From Astropecten irregularis (taxonomy: Eukaryota > Echinodermata > Asteroidea > Paxillosida > Astropectinidae), in assembly GCA_963971285.1 (NCBI GenBank), contig OZ020252.1, positions 18,079,662-18,143,661 of the forward strand: a stretch of 64,000 nucleotides of DNA, in the 5' to 3' direction. The notes beneath the pieces were generated by a model. It saw nothing but the letters and a program-made list of their open reading frames with translations. It ran no database searches and was not told the origin of the DNA. Each line of letters starts with the position of its first letter. The stretch's first letter is position 1. Below, one piece after another: positions 12,685 to 25,500 of the stretch. The translations under genes were made by a program, and so were the position numbers.

Positions 12685-13555
12685 TGTAATATTACGAACT
12701 CGTAATGATAATCCAAAGAAAACACGCGCTAAATCCGTTGTATCTCCTTAAATTAGTAGCAGAGCTACACACTATGTAAAACGGGTTCCAAAAAATGATA
12801 AGGGGCTTGCAACCCAGTGATAAATACCCCCAAAAGATTCTACTAAACGAAGGGAGTCTTCCGTGTTCGGTCTCTACTCGGCCACCATTTTGTTCAAGTG
12901 GGCAGTGTGTGTTGTATTGACATTTGGATCGAATCTTTTCGATGCATCGATTATATAAAATATGCCAACAATCCAAGAAGTCACTTCAATCCATCATGAA
13001 AAAATACCAAAATTATCAGACACACCCTTATTATATTTTAAATATTCTATACTCAAGTGAAAATTAATTTTTCAGTCGCTTTTATGATTTTCTGTCCTTC
13101 ACTTTTTGATGTATCGATTTGTCCCGATATTGACAAGAAGCGAAGGGTGTTTGACCTTATCGAAATCATCTTTGGCGTAGTTCATTTTTTAAGAGGAATC
13201 CAATTTCATATTCCCAATAAAGTGAATCTAATTTTTAATATGTAGGGACGAAATGTTTACAATCAATAATATTATTAAATCTATTATAATCTATTGACTA
13301 GTTTAAAAGAGATATTGTGAATATTATATCCATTATATAATTTATTTTATGATATAATATCGCAGTCCCTTTAAATTTACCCCCTTTGTAATAATGGTTG
13401 TGTCCATACCAGGTCAACATAACAAGATCTTTCCGTCTGCTGTGTGTGTGACTGGACGAGTTTCATTTCCAAATTATCGCTATTTTTCCTTCATAATAAA
13501 CAGTTTTTCTCTGCCAGGAGGGCCGGACAGAAGCTGATTGGTGTGCACGATCACC

Positions 13556-13589
13556 ATGGCATCTGACATATTATATGCTGTTATTTTAG
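13556..13589 (+). CDS. SGCE: Sarcoglycan exon 1 (start, signal peptide)
   Basis: ATG in CACCATGG context, 11 codons plus one base (MASDILYAVIL), then donor TTTTAG|GTATGC. Together with exon 2 it forms the hydrophobic signal peptide. Any upstream 5' UTR limit cannot be set from sequence. Confidence 0.85.
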
Positions 13590-16500
13590 GTATGCAATTA
13601 TTTGTTATTTCAACTTGGCCGTCCAGACGATCGCATGATGTGTTGCCATGTTCATGAATGAATCATAATGCATAATCATATGCAATGCATTTTGTATGGT
13701 CCTACTACTAGCCTACAGTGTACTGTACAGTTTCACTACTATCACTGTACAGTACACGTAGTACGGTGCTTTAGCATGCATTTGGGACTAGTTAACTATT
13801 AGTAGCTTTTTAGTTAATTAATTAGCGCCTTTGATAACTTGTCTGTTGTCAGTGGAATGGGAGACATGAAAACCGGTCTTCAAGTCAACAGCGCACACGC
13901 ACGCAATTGTGAGCATGCGCACGTTGTTTTGCGCCTGCGCTGTTGCGCGTGCGCAGTTGACTTGAAGACCGGTTCTCAAATTGTCTCCCATTGTCTGCGA
14001 ATCTGGATTCACCGAATCGCTTTATAAATAAAAACTATTATATTATTCGTGCTTTACTGTACTGTAGTCTGAGTAACTTGGACCTTTTTTAAACATTTGG
14101 ACATGATCTGGCGATAGTAGGGTCCAAGTCCCTTGTGTGTGAAAAAGTGGTAAGAGCTCTTTTTTTAATTGATCACCTATCTCACCATGCACCAACTGCC
14201 AATTCTAATCTAAACAGCTGTAGCAGACATACGAGATATAATAATACCTCCCAAACGATCCTTAATTGTCTCATGCGGCCAGCTATGGATCAAGGGAGAA
14301 TTGGAGATTCCAATAATGACAAGGTTTACAGACGTTTTTGAAGAAAAGAGAAATTTTTCCCTAAAAATGGGCACAGAGACCTCCTATTCACGAGCATTTT
14401 ACAGCTGCCATCTTGTTGTTTAAATTAAATGCACATAGTGCATAGCACTGCATGGTTACCAGTGATGCGTTAGATGCCCTAGCATGCACTGCATAGTAGC
14501 CGGGTACCAGTGTACAATTTAAAAAACATGTATGTCTTCTGCCAAAATCTTTAAGGTAAAAGGATGACCAATCGGTGCACTTTACAAGTGGTGTGTATGG
14601 AACAGGGCAGATGTAGATAGCCTTGACCGTCAAATGGTCTTAACATCCATGGGCCAACCATGATAAGACCAAAGGTTGTAATCAACTCAGCCAGATAGGG
14701 CTGATCTACATACTACAAATAGACTTGTATGCCAAGGGTATTTTGATCAGATAACATCATATGCTAGTCAACTTGTATGCCAACCAACTCGTATGCCCTA
14801 ACTCGTATGCTGACCAACTTGTATGCTATCCAACTCATACGCTGACCAACTCGTACACTAACCAACTTGTTGTTGATCAGCGTACGATTTAAGTGGCATA
14901 CCAGTTGACCAAACAGCATACGAGTTGACCGGCATGCATACGAGTTGACCTGCTTCGATCATAATTATCAATGAGGTAAATTAAATTCATCTTCATACTC
15001 TTTGGTGTCTGGAAATCATATATGAATTAGTAGAAAGATATGAATATTGAATATTTAAGACACTGCTGGATAGCATCTTCTTGTTTCTGTTTTACTTCAG
15101 TTTGATAAACATTCTCGATTGCGTATACACAGTCTTACACCAGAATGTACATGTAAATAAGTGAAAACAATACCTGTGCAGTTGAAACTATAGGGATACC
15201 TATGTACATAATGGGACTAAAGCTCATATTCGACATGACACATGATCTCCATGATGCCAACAGTCTCAACACCAGGATATACAATTTTCCTGTGGCAATT
15301 TCAACAATTTTCAGAGACTTTTTTCACATTTCTCTGTTACCAGTCATGGGGGTTGATTTTCAGATTCTTCTATGACAGTGTTGAAGAATGAAAACATTTC
15401 ATATCTGAATAATGTGTTGTGTGGCACATGTACATGCGTGTACATTCTATATGTACATGTACATGTTCTATGTGTACATCATGTACATGTACACAATGTA
15501 CATGGCTCTATTTGAGTGCTGATTCTGCCAGGAAGTATGACTAACTCTTTGTAATTCCCTTCTCCCTCGACTGCAAACCCGTGGCAGCGACACCCGCATC
15601 ACGGACTGCAGCAGGATTCCTAGCGATATGCTATATACAATTGGAAAACTAAATAAGCGAATTAAGAAGGATTTCCTTTCACTGTTGAAATGCACACGAG
15701 TAGATTGGAGCAAAAACATTCAGTGATTAATAACTCGTGTGAGCAAGCAGTATATGGTCACGCATTGCTGCTAAAATGCACTTATCTTGTTCCCACAGAA
15801 ATTTTCGTTAAATATTTTTTAATGAAATCTCCAGGAAGGCAAGTTTTTATAGTCAATTTTGATGCAGCAGCAAGCAGCTACGATTAGAGGTCTGCATTCT
15901 AACAATTGAATTTGAACGTGACTATTGATACGTACTTCACTTCTATTCCGAGTCTCCATTTGTAATACTTACAAAATTAAAGTTGTAGATATAGAATACA
16001 GAGTATTTTTAAGTAAATTGTGGGTAGCCATGTCAGTCTATCGAAATGATAAGAAAATTAGGGTAGCACTTAAAGACTAACTAGGAGAAAAACTACATGA
16101 GTATTTTTAGAACAGCTTAGTTTCTAGAGAAAACAAAATCCACACTATTAGTTACTGTGATCACCTAGAAATTTCACTCCCCTTGGATAAAAATTTAATG
16201 CCCTCGTCACCAGGGTATTCTTATTCCTGGACAGTTTTATGTAGGAAATAGTGTCCCTGCTGGTCACAGCCTCACAGGTATATGTCTCATGGCCTGATGC
16301 AGGAAGTTGTTCCCTTAGAAAATGCGTCCCATCATCCCACGAGAATAAGTTTTTTAACAAAAATAGCAAATACAAGTAATAAACTGCTTTAAGAAAGATC
16401 GGCTAGGATCGAAAAGCGTCAGGCCTTCCTAACTCCAAGTAGTTATAAATTGCAGGTCTTTATTTTTGCTGATGAGCAGTTTGCAGTAGTTTATTACTTG

Positions 16501-19500
16501 TATTAATCATTAAAAAAGACTCTTGGGCATTTTGAAAGCAGATTACTAGACATCCTAGACTAACCATCCTGGGATATAGGCCTACATGTATCTCTTTTGG
16601 CAAATTTCAGAAATCAAAATACAATTAAAATATCAATGTTATTGGCCTTGATGCCGTTGGTCAGATGTGAAAAATAATTTTACGTATATTTTTGTTGGGC
16701 TGTTCTTGTTTGTGGTTATGGTATTATAATTTTTCATTACCGGCCAGGCTAGTGAAAGACGGATTGTTTTGATGATTACAATTTTATGAAGATTTCACAA
16801 AAAAGCAGACTCTCAGAAATGTTATCCAAAAACCTGTGATTTAAAAGAAAAATCTTTATAAACATGTTTAAGTACAAATTGTGTTCCCAACACACTGTAA
16901 AACTCACTGGGCAGGATTAGGTTGATTGAAATGGGCCAACATTCCACCAGGTTAACTGTGAGGATTCCAAAATTAAGGAACTTGGTTTTGAGTTGACCTC
17001 GTCCTTGGTAAAACCATGTGACAAAAAAATGAAGGTACGAGCACCCTCCCAATTTTTTAGTCCAGTGTGAACGCGGCCTTCACTCGCATATTATACTTCA
17101 CTGCTTGTTGGCACTTTGGGCGAGTCTGGTCTGGACACAGGAAGAACTGTCTGGGTCAGGGCAATGGCCATAAGCAGATGATCCCACAAGAGTTGATGAA
17201 ACGGGCCCTGGAAAATCTGATGTCTTAGTGTGACTATGGGCGTTGTATTTCATCTATACTGGCAGTCAGAATGCTGTGTCATTATTGTGTATCTCTGGGC
17301 TCAATCAATCTTCTAGATAGTAGATACTACAATGTAGATCATAAAGTATCAATGTAATCCCGCATGGAGAGGTTTTTAGCCAGAGATGTGTTAGGCATTT
17401 GCAGTTTTTATAGTTTGTATGTAAAGGTGCTTCACATTCAATATTTTGGCATATCTTTTCACTGCTAGCCGAACTGACCCTTTTTATCCTAATCTAGTTG
17501 CCACACCCATACCCTCATAGGCTCATAGACTCTGATAGCTCACAATAAGTTATCGAAACGTACAATGTACATTGAAGATAACTGGAACCATTTTGGTGTC
17601 ATTTACAATGTGTATGTTCTGTACCTACATGCATTTTTCTTAGTAGTTCCTGTTGCTCACAAATTCAGGAATGCATCGAACAGTATCTTCTAAAAGAAAT
17701 CCTGATTTGCCTTCACAATTTCATTTATTGATGAACTGGTACATATAGCAAGAAATCTAACATTTATTACCTTAAGATTAAGACTTACGTTTAGAAGTAT
17801 ATGTAAGCACGAACAACTTCATGTACAGTAGTAGAAGTCTGCTAAAAGAGTAATAGGAAGCAGACTTTGTTATGGTTTAGGAAAGGTTTAAAATCAGCCA
17901 TGATCAGTGATGATACCTAACATATAACAAGTTTTCAATGGGCACGCAGCCTGCAGACCTACTGCTAAGTGTAAATGTCAAATCGTTAAGCAACTAACCT
18001 GATATGAATAGTCTTCTTGTGTCCGAGCTGGACTGGAAGGAACGTGCGCATAACAACAGCCATCTTGCAAAGTTAAGACAATTCCCCGAAAAAAAATGAA
18101 AAACAAAAAACAAAAACAAAAATTCCTGGGGATGATGATAACTGTATGTCCGTGCAGTAGGTCTTGTTCACTCGAGTCTCACGTTAAACATAAAAGATAA
18201 ACTGAGTCAGTACCAAGAAGAATCCAAGGGTTGTTTATAAGTCGGGGTTACACGATGATGACCATGATCGATTTCCTAATGGTGGTTGCCCACTTCGTCA
18301 CCGATGCTGAGAAATACCCTAGAATCATCGCCCATAGTTTGTACAGACCAGTTAACGTCTTCTGGTTTATCACGGTTTAAAAGTAACCCACTGTTTCCCC
18401 TTTGGTGGAATTGAAAATTCCCTTTTTTTCCCCCTCTCTCTTTGACCCTGCCTTCTAAAGTTCACATCCTCCTCGCGGTGAGAATGGAATAGTCCATCCA
18501 GGACAGAGCTGTTAAGTGAAAGTTGTAGTTGCCATAGCAGCATCCTAGTAACGGTGCCAAGTTTTAATTTGTGATTTATTATGCCGTATGGACTATGGCA
18601 TATTCCACCCCAAAAGACATGAAAGAGTTCTGGATGTAAAATTAGAATGTAGGAAATGCAGTCATATAAATAATGTGAATTTTGGAGACAAAAAAAAATC
18701 ATGCGATTTGTGTCATTGGGTTAGCTGAGGTTTTTTTTTTTTTTTTTTCTAATTTTTGTTGCCATATTGTGCAACCAGATTATATGATTTTTTTTCTTGA
18801 ATATGTAAAAGCTCAAATGTAAACATGTAATAATGTCATTTTTGAGCCATCTACCCCTCAACAGGAACAATAGAAAGATAGATAAATAAACACACAGTGT
18901 ATTCATGTGTGTATTTCTTCTGGTCCAGAAAAAAAATCAAACATAATCGACAAAAGTGAATAAAGGCATAAACGGAAAATGAATCCCCAAATCAATGTAA
19001 GATTCTCTAAATTTTAGATGAAAATGGATTACTGATGAAGTGGGATCTAAAATCCTCTTGAAAAATTCCCTGCCAACTTAAGGCCAACTTTCTTTCCCCG
19101 ACCATGTACAGTTCACAGTGAAGTCTTTAGTCTGGTATGATGCCAAACTATCAACCCCCTCTTTGTCCGTAACATTTAGACGAGTCCCACTGATTCGGGA
19201 CATGAGTCAGTGGCATAGGACTTAGTTAGAGGATACCTAAGGAGTCACGGCAGGGGGGATAGAGTAGACACCGATATACCAATGACTGTCTCTCCACCTC
19301 CAGAGGAAGGAACAAGACCTGATCTCGTTTTTCCTGGTTTTTGGCCTCTTGATACTTTTTTTTTTTTTAGACGTGCGTCAATAAAAAGCTTTGGGGAGTT
19401 GGTGACTTGGTGAAAGTGTAAGGAAACGTTGTGATCCGTTACCTTTTCTCTGAGATTGTTTTTCATGATCCTGGCATTCGTGACGAAACATGAATATTCT

Positions 19501-22500
19501 CAGTGTACATGTATATTAAAGGTAATGTAAGTCACAAAGAGGCAGAGACATATTAAATAGAAAGGAAAGAAAACAAAGAATTCTTCAAAGGAGAATTAAC
19601 TATGAAAGGAGTTTAAGAGAGCTGAACATCCTAACAGAAGGGTCCTAACAGTTCCCATTTCATCCTGAAAAGCCAAATAGAAAGGGCCAATTTCTGTTAA
19701 CAGGACAATAAATGACCAGCTGTGTACAATTAACATGTAATTTTTTATACTTTTGGCTATTGGAGGTCTAATAGTCTGTACTCTATGCAATTCTGATATG
19801 ACCTGCTCTTCAGAATTAGGCAAAGTTGGACAAGCAAGCCACTATATGGTATTCTGGAGGTCACAGGTTCGAATCCCACTCCAGTCACTTTTTCTTTGTT
19901 AACTTTTCAATGACCCTTTTAGTTGTTTGGTGATCATAGAGATGGATTTAGGCAGATTTAGTATGGTTGGTGGTCTGGAATGTCACTAAGACACACAGAT
20001 TGCAAAGGCCCCTCTTCTGGCCAAAATACCTCCTTCAAAAGTTCCCTCAAACATTTTATATTTTCCAATGAAAATGCCTGTACTACCTTGCCTCGCAAGA
20101 ATCAACCTTCAGACCGCTCATGCTTCCTTGCAAATCATGTTACCAGTGTTTTTCACTTTTCATTTTGTGACATTAATCTAAACAGGTGTATGAAGCACAG
20201 TGATGATAGATATTTATCTTGAACATTCACTGAGGCTAGATGTCCAATTTCATATCCTTTTCCATTCTTTCTCTTTCTCTCTTTGCAGTTTTAGCGTTTG
20301 CAGTCTCTCCGTTTTCCTGCGACGAGGCAGCAGTGGGTGTCATCTATCAGTATCCACTCAACATGGGAGATTTCTTTGGACCCTTTTCATCGGGTAAATG
20401 TCGCATCAATGAGTCATGCATGTCTTTGTTAATCTGTGTTTTGCTAAGAAATTTAATTTCTCTGTTTCTTTTGGGTCTTTTTAATAAGATGGCAAACTTA
20501 CATTCAGTCGTGGCTTGGTGTTTCTATTTGAGAGAGGTAGGACATTGATGTTTCATGTTTGGATGACAAGTCAAAATTCATGGAAGAGATTTGCGCAAAT
20601 ATGGCTCTGGTCTGAACCATTTTGACAGTGTCACTGGTTATCAATCATAAATTAATTGTTTATTTTGGAAGCATTTCCTCAGCAATGATTCATGCCAAGA
20701 AGTTTGTAGAAAAAGGACATAGATCCCATTCTTCACTGTAAAAATTTGACATCAAAGTCCAGGCCAGGGCTATAAGAAAGGTGCTTCATAGTCATACATA
20801 TATTGTTACGAAAACAAAATGATCCTCTTTGAGTGATCCCCCATGCACCATTTCTCAGGTTGCAGCATTGCTAATGCTGCATGTATCGTACATTATCTGT
20901 GGGATATAACGGTATATGAGTAGTTCCATGGCTTCTGGATGCCCAATTAACAAAGATAATTGACAATTAGGGACACCACCAATATAGGGCTGGGTAGCTC
21001 AGTTGGTAGAGTACCTGTACTGTATTCCGGTGGTCACTGGTTCGAGTCCTGCTCCAGTCAATTGTTCTTTGTTCACTTTTCATTGAAAAAAACCCTGCAG
21101 TATTAGGTGAGAAATACATTCTTCGCACTACCAAAAATTTATAAAGTACTTGGTGCAATCAAGACAGTTTGGCATGAACAGGCATTTTTTTTTTTTTTTG
21201 TTGAAATGTCACTATTAATGATCATCCGAATATTTTGCCGTGTGCCTTTGTTTTGTCATAATAGGTATTAATTCCCATAGGTTATGCATGTATGTCTGTT
21301 TGTTTCAGTGAGTAAATATTTATCACACAGTGTGAACAAAAGACAGATTGACTCAGGAGCCCTGATTGTCTAGAAGGATACAAAGCCACGAGATTCTTCC
21401 CAGTGGGAGTACGTCCCTTGTAGTGCCCTGCTCCCTACAGCCGGTCATCAGTTAGTGTCCGTGTCATGCCGTAACTGGCTCTCTACCCCCGCCCCCCTCT
21501 CCAAAGAATTTGTTTGAACTTGATTCAGAAAATTGGTTTCTCTCTTTTTTCTCTTTTTTCATTTACCCCTAAAGACTGTCAACTGTGATTACATTTAACC
21601 TCTCCTATCTAAATGAATCTTCCGGAATCCAATGGAAGGATTCTGAAGAGCTCTGAAAAGTAGAGCCCAGGGGTCGATTTCTCGAAGCCCTATGATCGAT
21701 CTTAACTCAAGTTACGAAGGGTCATCCCTTCGTATCCTACATTTGGCTGCAATGCATTATTAGTCCTATGATTGTTAGTAAGTTAAGATGAGTTTGGTGA
21801 AATCGACCTCCGTTGGCATAGCATTTTTTGAAGTTTGATGGCCCAACTCGGTCCAACTCTAAAGCATGTGCCATATTCTAGGTGTTTGATGCACTTTAGG
21901 AGTTCAAGGGATTCAAGAAGGTCCAGAAAAAAATGCCTACATTTAGGGTGGGGATTAACTTAAATTAGCTACCGGTATAATTTTTTTTAAAATGGCAATT
22001 CTAAAGGCTTTACGCAGGTTTTGCATTTGTTAAAAAAATGAAGGAATGTTCATAGATTTAAAACCTAAAGCGACTCAGTATGAAGATTATAATGCAAGCA
22101 GCCTCCAAGTGAAATATTTTATTTCTATAAGTTTTTATAGAAAAAGAGTAAAACAATGTCCAAGAGTTACTTTGTGTCGATCAGCCAGAGATCTTGAAAT
22201 GCGTGATAAATGTGCTCAATATCACTGCTATGAAGCAGAACGGCTAGTGTTACATTGCTTTCTTGTAGCAGTACCTAGATAGAATTTTCACAGGTGTTTT
22301 GCTTCATGTACATTTTCATACAAGTTCATTATGTTGAGTCAGACAAGTTTGACTCTCATTCTGTTCTGCTCTGACCTAAAGCAGTCATGTGTCAAACAAA
22401 ATTTCTCAACATGTGTAGTTGTCAACAGATTTCTTTATACAGTTTTACATTCTTATACTTTCTTACAGTCTAACCCGTCAACATTGTATGTCTATAGAGG

Positions 22501-25500
22501 TGCCTGTGAAAAAAGACAATGAACATATCGGTGTGGGTTTCCATCTGTCTGAAGCCGACATTTGAGCTGTCGGAGTGCTCTAAAATGTTTCGAAGTGAAA
22601 TTTTGTGTGGCATGTGGGAATGTGACTCATGGAGTACATGATGAATGATAGGTCACAAATCAGCAGTGAAATGTGTCTCAATTTGATCGGCTGTAGCTTG
22701 TGTATGGACGTATGACGCCAACACCATCTGTGTCCAATGGGGGGCTTTTGAGATGTTGGCGGCAGCAGACTGAAGTCTCTTTTTATGCTAACTCTGAGCA
22801 TGCGTGCGCAATTGTGGGCATGCGCTCGCTGCTGTGCGCTTGCGCTATCAAGTTGAAGACCCAGCTCCAAAGTCTTCCATTTTCAAATTCGTGGTAGATT
22901 TTTCAGGATCTCAAAAATGATAAAATTCAGAATGTTTTTCAAGAAAGTTGTACCATCAGGAATGTCTTCTTCAAACCAGCTTGTTTTGGGAAAATTTGTT
23001 CAATGTACATTGTGAAGCTTTTTCAAATTTCATTATGGCAGCATTTGAGATTAATAAAGGAAGATAGGAATGGCCGGTAGCAAAGGATTTCTCTATTTGA
23101 CAGGGAAAGGCACTTTTCGTCAGCAACAGTCACAGACACAGTGACAGTTACCCCCTTCTCTCTGGAGGAGTGTGTGTTGTAGAGAGCGTTGAAATTGGAA
23201 ATGTGCAAGTTGACGACCGACGTTGATCATCATTGTATGGGTCATCCAGTTTTGCTGACCTGTCCAGACAGAATAGACAAAGGTCACAAGTACGATGACC
23301 GGACTGATGGGAGGGGGAGGGTGGTCGGTCAGTTGTGACTGGTTCTTGAGGTCTGCTTTATGTTTTCCCCGTCAGGTGAAGTGACTCAAGAGGAATCCCA
23401 CCAATGATAGTGTGTGTGAACGCATATCTGGTGTCTTGTGGAGGTTGAATATGTCTCCACAGGGAAATTCTAAAGGTGTATACACTGTAGGTCTCAACAA
23501 GGTTCTCACAAAACTTATATTTGGAATTATTCAAAAAGCAGGAATTTCCAAGGTGTACTTACCTGTCGCGAAGAGAAGTACATGTATTTTATATCAGGGA
23601 AGTTCGCTTGAAATTTTAAGTTTTTCATCCAAGGAAAGTGATTCTGGTTCAAATGGGAGTCTGTGATAATGGCTGCAGTCACTTTGCTAGTGGCTACCAT
23701 ATGCGCTACCATTACTTACAGCCACAGCCAGATATTTGGGACAAAGCCTAAGCCTATAGTTGAAGACCCGAAAACAGATCTATGTACACATGCTTCACAG
23801 AATGTTTCAATGACGTGTATAGCTCATACACTTTGTAACCATCTGTCACAATTAGTTGCATCATCTCAGTAACATCAAATTTTACTCCCTTCCGTGTGTA
23901 CATGTACCTCCCTCCTCCCCCACTTCCAGGTCCTGTCGTCTACAAGCCGTCCCTGGTTGGCAAGCCAGGCCTGCCAAGTTGGCTGAGCTACCTACAGACA
24001 GACCCCGCCCGCCAGGCCTTCGTGTACGGCACACCTGCCGCCAATAACATCGGCAATATTACTCTAGAGGTATGTAGTGCGTGACTGTAGCCTATAGGTT
24101 ACAGCCACCATCGGGAGATTATCTCAGAGACTGTATTCTAATTTCATAGCTGCGGGGGATTTTTTTTTTTGGTGGGGAGGTAGAAATGGGGCGGTATTTA
24201 AACTTAAAGGTAATATCATACTTTGGTTTGTATCAAAGAAATACAGATTCATGGGCATAAATATCAAGACAGATACAGTAACAGTCATCTGTGAAAATTT
24301 CAGTCCCATACGGTGTCCACTTTTTGAGAAAACAGTGAAAAACAGCCACAGTATTTCTGAAGTCTTTTCTCTTTTATTTTTGATCTTTTAAAAGGTCAAA
24401 AAGATTTCCGGTCGTTGTTTTACTAATTTCTGGATAAATACACCATTTCAGGCGGAAAAATGTTAACGGTATGTTTCTACCACCACCATCTTCATACCCT
24501 GTAAGATATACGTAAATCTGTGAACATTTCTGTTTTGGTTTCTTACCAACGTATGATACTACCTTTAACATGATGTTCAGACAATGACTTGTCTACGCCC
24601 AATTTTTATTCCGATTGCTGAATTTGCTTTATGTGTGCATTTTGATTCCACCCCAGTTTTAAACGTGGTAGCATGTGCTTGGAATCAGTCCCTGACCCTC
24701 TTGGCTGTTTCCACTAATTTCCAAGCCGAGCAGGGGCGCAAGACCTAAAGGAAGGGCAGTGTCAGTCTGTCCTTTGTCACGCTCCCCTTCCAACTTTTAT
24801 AAATACCGTACCGGCACAGGAACCAGATGGATGCCTTGTCATACAAGCCCTCTAGTAATATTACAACACGATCGGTGCATTGTTGTCTGATAAACTTGAT
24901 TGATGTGTCCGTAAATCCAGGATTCCAGGTCAGAATTAATAATGTAGGACTGACGTTTGTGTGTGGCATTCCCTTGAATGGGGGAAAAAAGGAACAAAAT
25001 TGCTACAAACAAAAGTCTACTTGATGTGTCAACCAGATATCAGCTCCCCCCCCCCCCCCCACTTAATAATAATTATAATTATTATAACTGGTTTTTATTA
25101 AGCGCCTTTACAAGAATGCCAAAGCACTGTACAGAACATATAGACAAGCAACAAGACAAAGACGGGTTTATGTGAACAAGTTCTTGAAATACTTGTTGCA
25201 AATTTTAGGCTCTGGGGAATGACTGCACATAAATGAACATTATTCAGGAGATTGCTAAAAGTAGAACTGAAGTTGTGATGTGGGAAGGCCATGTCATGTA
25301 CAATGAAGCACTGTGGATGAGAGGTATGGAAAATTAAGACCCCATGTTTGAAACCCACCGTAGGTCATGTGACTTTAGAGGACCGAATCGATCTGTTGAC
25401 ATTACAAAAGACTTTATCTTGACTGTGTGAAAGTTACAGGCAATTTTTTAAATGGCGGCCTGTATTAATATTGAAAGACAGATATGGGGGATAGGAATCT

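Larger units (their letters stand above)
4422..13555. other. Intergenic region / neurabin 5' intron between divergent genes
   Basis: About 9.1 kb separates the neurabin coding exon from the sarcoglycan start codon. I see no credible protein-coding exon in it. It must contain the neurabin 5' noncoding exon(s) and both promoters. Repeats seen are tRNA-like fragments (5755-5875, 8126-8252, 10095-10205), a family-H fragment (11030-11110) and clusters of the TACATGTA palindrome (for example 6550-6730). Confidence 0.6.
13590..20288. other. Sarcoglycan intron 1
   Basis: 6.7 kb without a credible additional exon. It holds a foldback element (13848-14005), an inverted tandem array (14764-14953), TACATGTA clusters (15425-15505), a family-H element (16372-16502) and a SINE half (19836-19920). 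Long first introns often carry enhancers, but nothing specific is seen. Confidence 0.7.
20394..23929. other. Sarcoglycan intron 2
   Basis: 3.5 kb with a full-length family-1 SINE (20935-21090), a family-C MITE (21668-21812) and a decayed family-E foldback (22725-22885). No further exon recognised. Confidence 0.7.

Noticed and set aside
20986-21060. Functional tRNA gene
   Set aside because: A- and B-boxes are good but the acceptor stem does not pair and several dispersed copies share the same tail, so it is a SINE.
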